A DNA stretch of 10,991 nt from Alectoria sarmentosa (lineage: Eukaryota > Ascomycota > Lecanoromycetes > Lecanorales > Parmeliaceae), in contig WOGZ01000620.1 of NCBI GenBank assembly GCA_009733775.1, forward strand, positions 1 to 10,991, in the 5' to 3' direction. The notes beneath the pieces were generated by a model. It saw only the letters and a list, made by a program, of their open reading frames with translations. It did no database searches and was not told the DNA's origin. Both the position numbers and the translations under genes were made by a program. Of this stretch, positions 10,423 to 10,991 are shown in pieces. Numbering within the stretch: position 1 is the stretch's first letter; every line of letters starts with the position of its first letter.

Positions 10423-10611
10423 TTGAACGTTAATAAAATAAACGTTATTATTAAAATTAAAAATTTTAATCACACTCGATTTTCTAATTTTTATGTTATC
10501 GTGATTAAATATATAATTTATAATAATTATAATTATTATGTTATAAAAAAACGAATATCGTTTCATTTTATCAAAATTCGAATAAAAATTAATATAATAA
10601 ACGATTTTTAA
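10423..10611 (+). pseudogene. Right-arm partner of the outer open block
   Basis: The frame is open for 62 codons and reads NVNKINVIIKIKNFNHTRF and YVIVIKYIIYNNYNYYVI, nearly the same peptide as the minus strand of 42-190. Upstream the matching frame is broken by an indel relative to the left copy. The open block ends within a few bases of the position that pairs with base 1, so its downstream context in the left copy cannot be seen. No function can be assigned. Confidence 0.25.
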
Positions 10612-10614
10612 AAG

Positions 10615-10991
10615 AGTTTAACGATCATATTATCTTTAAATTAAATATCGAATATTTTATTTATCATTGATATAAATCTATTATGACTTTAAAAAATAAA
10701 TTTAAATAATATTATTAAATAATATTTTATAATTCGTATTTGTCGATTAAATATAATATTTACATTAATGTGAAAATTTACGTTAACGTTAAAATCTATA
10801 AGTATATTTTTAAATGAAATAAATAAACGAAAACGATATAATAATTTAATAAATGAGATCTAAAAATATTAAAACGCACGTTAAATAAAATTCATAAAAA
10901 TTAATTAAAAAAACATTTAATTTTAAGTTGCATAATTACAATTTTATTATAAAGCGATTATTTATTTATTTTTTAAATTAATAAATCGTGA
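10615..10991. other. Right flank beyond the visible pairing
   Basis: The left arm begins at base 1, whose partner is near 10614, so this segment has no visible partner in the window. It has the same AT-rich, CpA/TpG-poor composition as the arms. I see no coding motif, RNA gene or repeat in it. It may be the continuation of the right arm or the flank of the structure. Confidence 0.5.

Larger units (their letters stand above)
7570..10614 (-). repeat. Right arm of the inverted repeat
   Basis: This is the reverse complement of 1-3080. The inner boundary lies in low-complexity AT sequence near 7570-7600, so it is uncertain by a few tens of bases. Recognisable anchors shared in inverted orientation include the block around 7634-7660 (left 2990-3015), 8340-8417 (left 2243-2320), 9695-9871 (left 781-957) and 10200-10330 (left about 275-440). 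The arm shows the same scarcity of CpA and TpG as the rest of the window. Apart from the paired open blocks listed separately, I see no recognisable gene, RNA gene or promoter in 7570-9690. Confidence 0.93.

Noticed and set aside
1..10991. Mitochondrial, apicomplexan or other naturally AT-rich genome
   Set aside because: The base bias is of the RIP type (CpG kept, CpA/TpG lost) and the core is a mutated chromovirus, which fits a fungal nuclear repeat region better.
1..10991. tRNA, rRNA, CRISPR array or bacterial-type promoters
   Set aside because: No cloverleaf, conserved rRNA segment or regularly spaced repeat was seen; promoter-like AT boxes are meaningless at this composition.

Overview
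This window is a very AT-rich, gene-poor stretch dominated by old repeats. I found no intact gene. Nearly all remaining C and G sit in CpG, while CpA and TpG are scarce and TpA is extremely common (hand count over 4201-4500: CpG 12, CpA 6, TpG 2). Together with a heavily mutated fungal-type Ty3/gypsy chromovirus, this is the classic footprint of repeat-induced point mutation (RIP). It points to an AT-rich, probably heterochromatic compartment of a filamentous ascomycete (Pezizomycotina). The species cannot be told from the sequence.

The layout is a giant imperfect inverted repeat around a retroelement core. The left arm runs from base 1 (and probably from outside the window) to about 3080. 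The right arm runs from about 7570 to about 10614 as its reverse complement. The two stay collinear over all blocks I compared, and differ mostly by C/T and G/A transitions. The centre of symmetry is near 5320. Bases 10615-10991 lie beyond the point that pairs with base 1, so any partner of theirs would be off the left edge.

The spacer, about 3080-7570, holds the degraded + strand pro-pol part of a Ty3/gypsy chromovirus. In order it carries a possible gag zinc knuckle (about 3237), an unreadable protease zone, reverse transcriptase (about 3726-4440), RNase H and tether (about 4441-5080), integrase with HHCC and DDE signatures (5532-6535) and a chromodomain-like C terminus (6699-6944). Stops and frameshifts break it throughout, and several catalytic Asp codons have become Asn by TpG to TpA change. 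No full gag, primer-binding site or LTR pair is visible, so the element looks truncated at its 5' end at or near the left-arm junction.

The arms carry no family I recognise. Three short blocks keep an open or similar reading frame in both copies (772-957 with 9695-9871; 42-302 with 10423-10611; 2243-2320 with about 8340-8417). They may be relics of proteins of the element or host sequence that formed the arms. Nothing here looks functional at the protein level. The structure itself, a roughly 3 kb-armed inverted repeat with a dead chromovirus in its loop, is the most notable feature.
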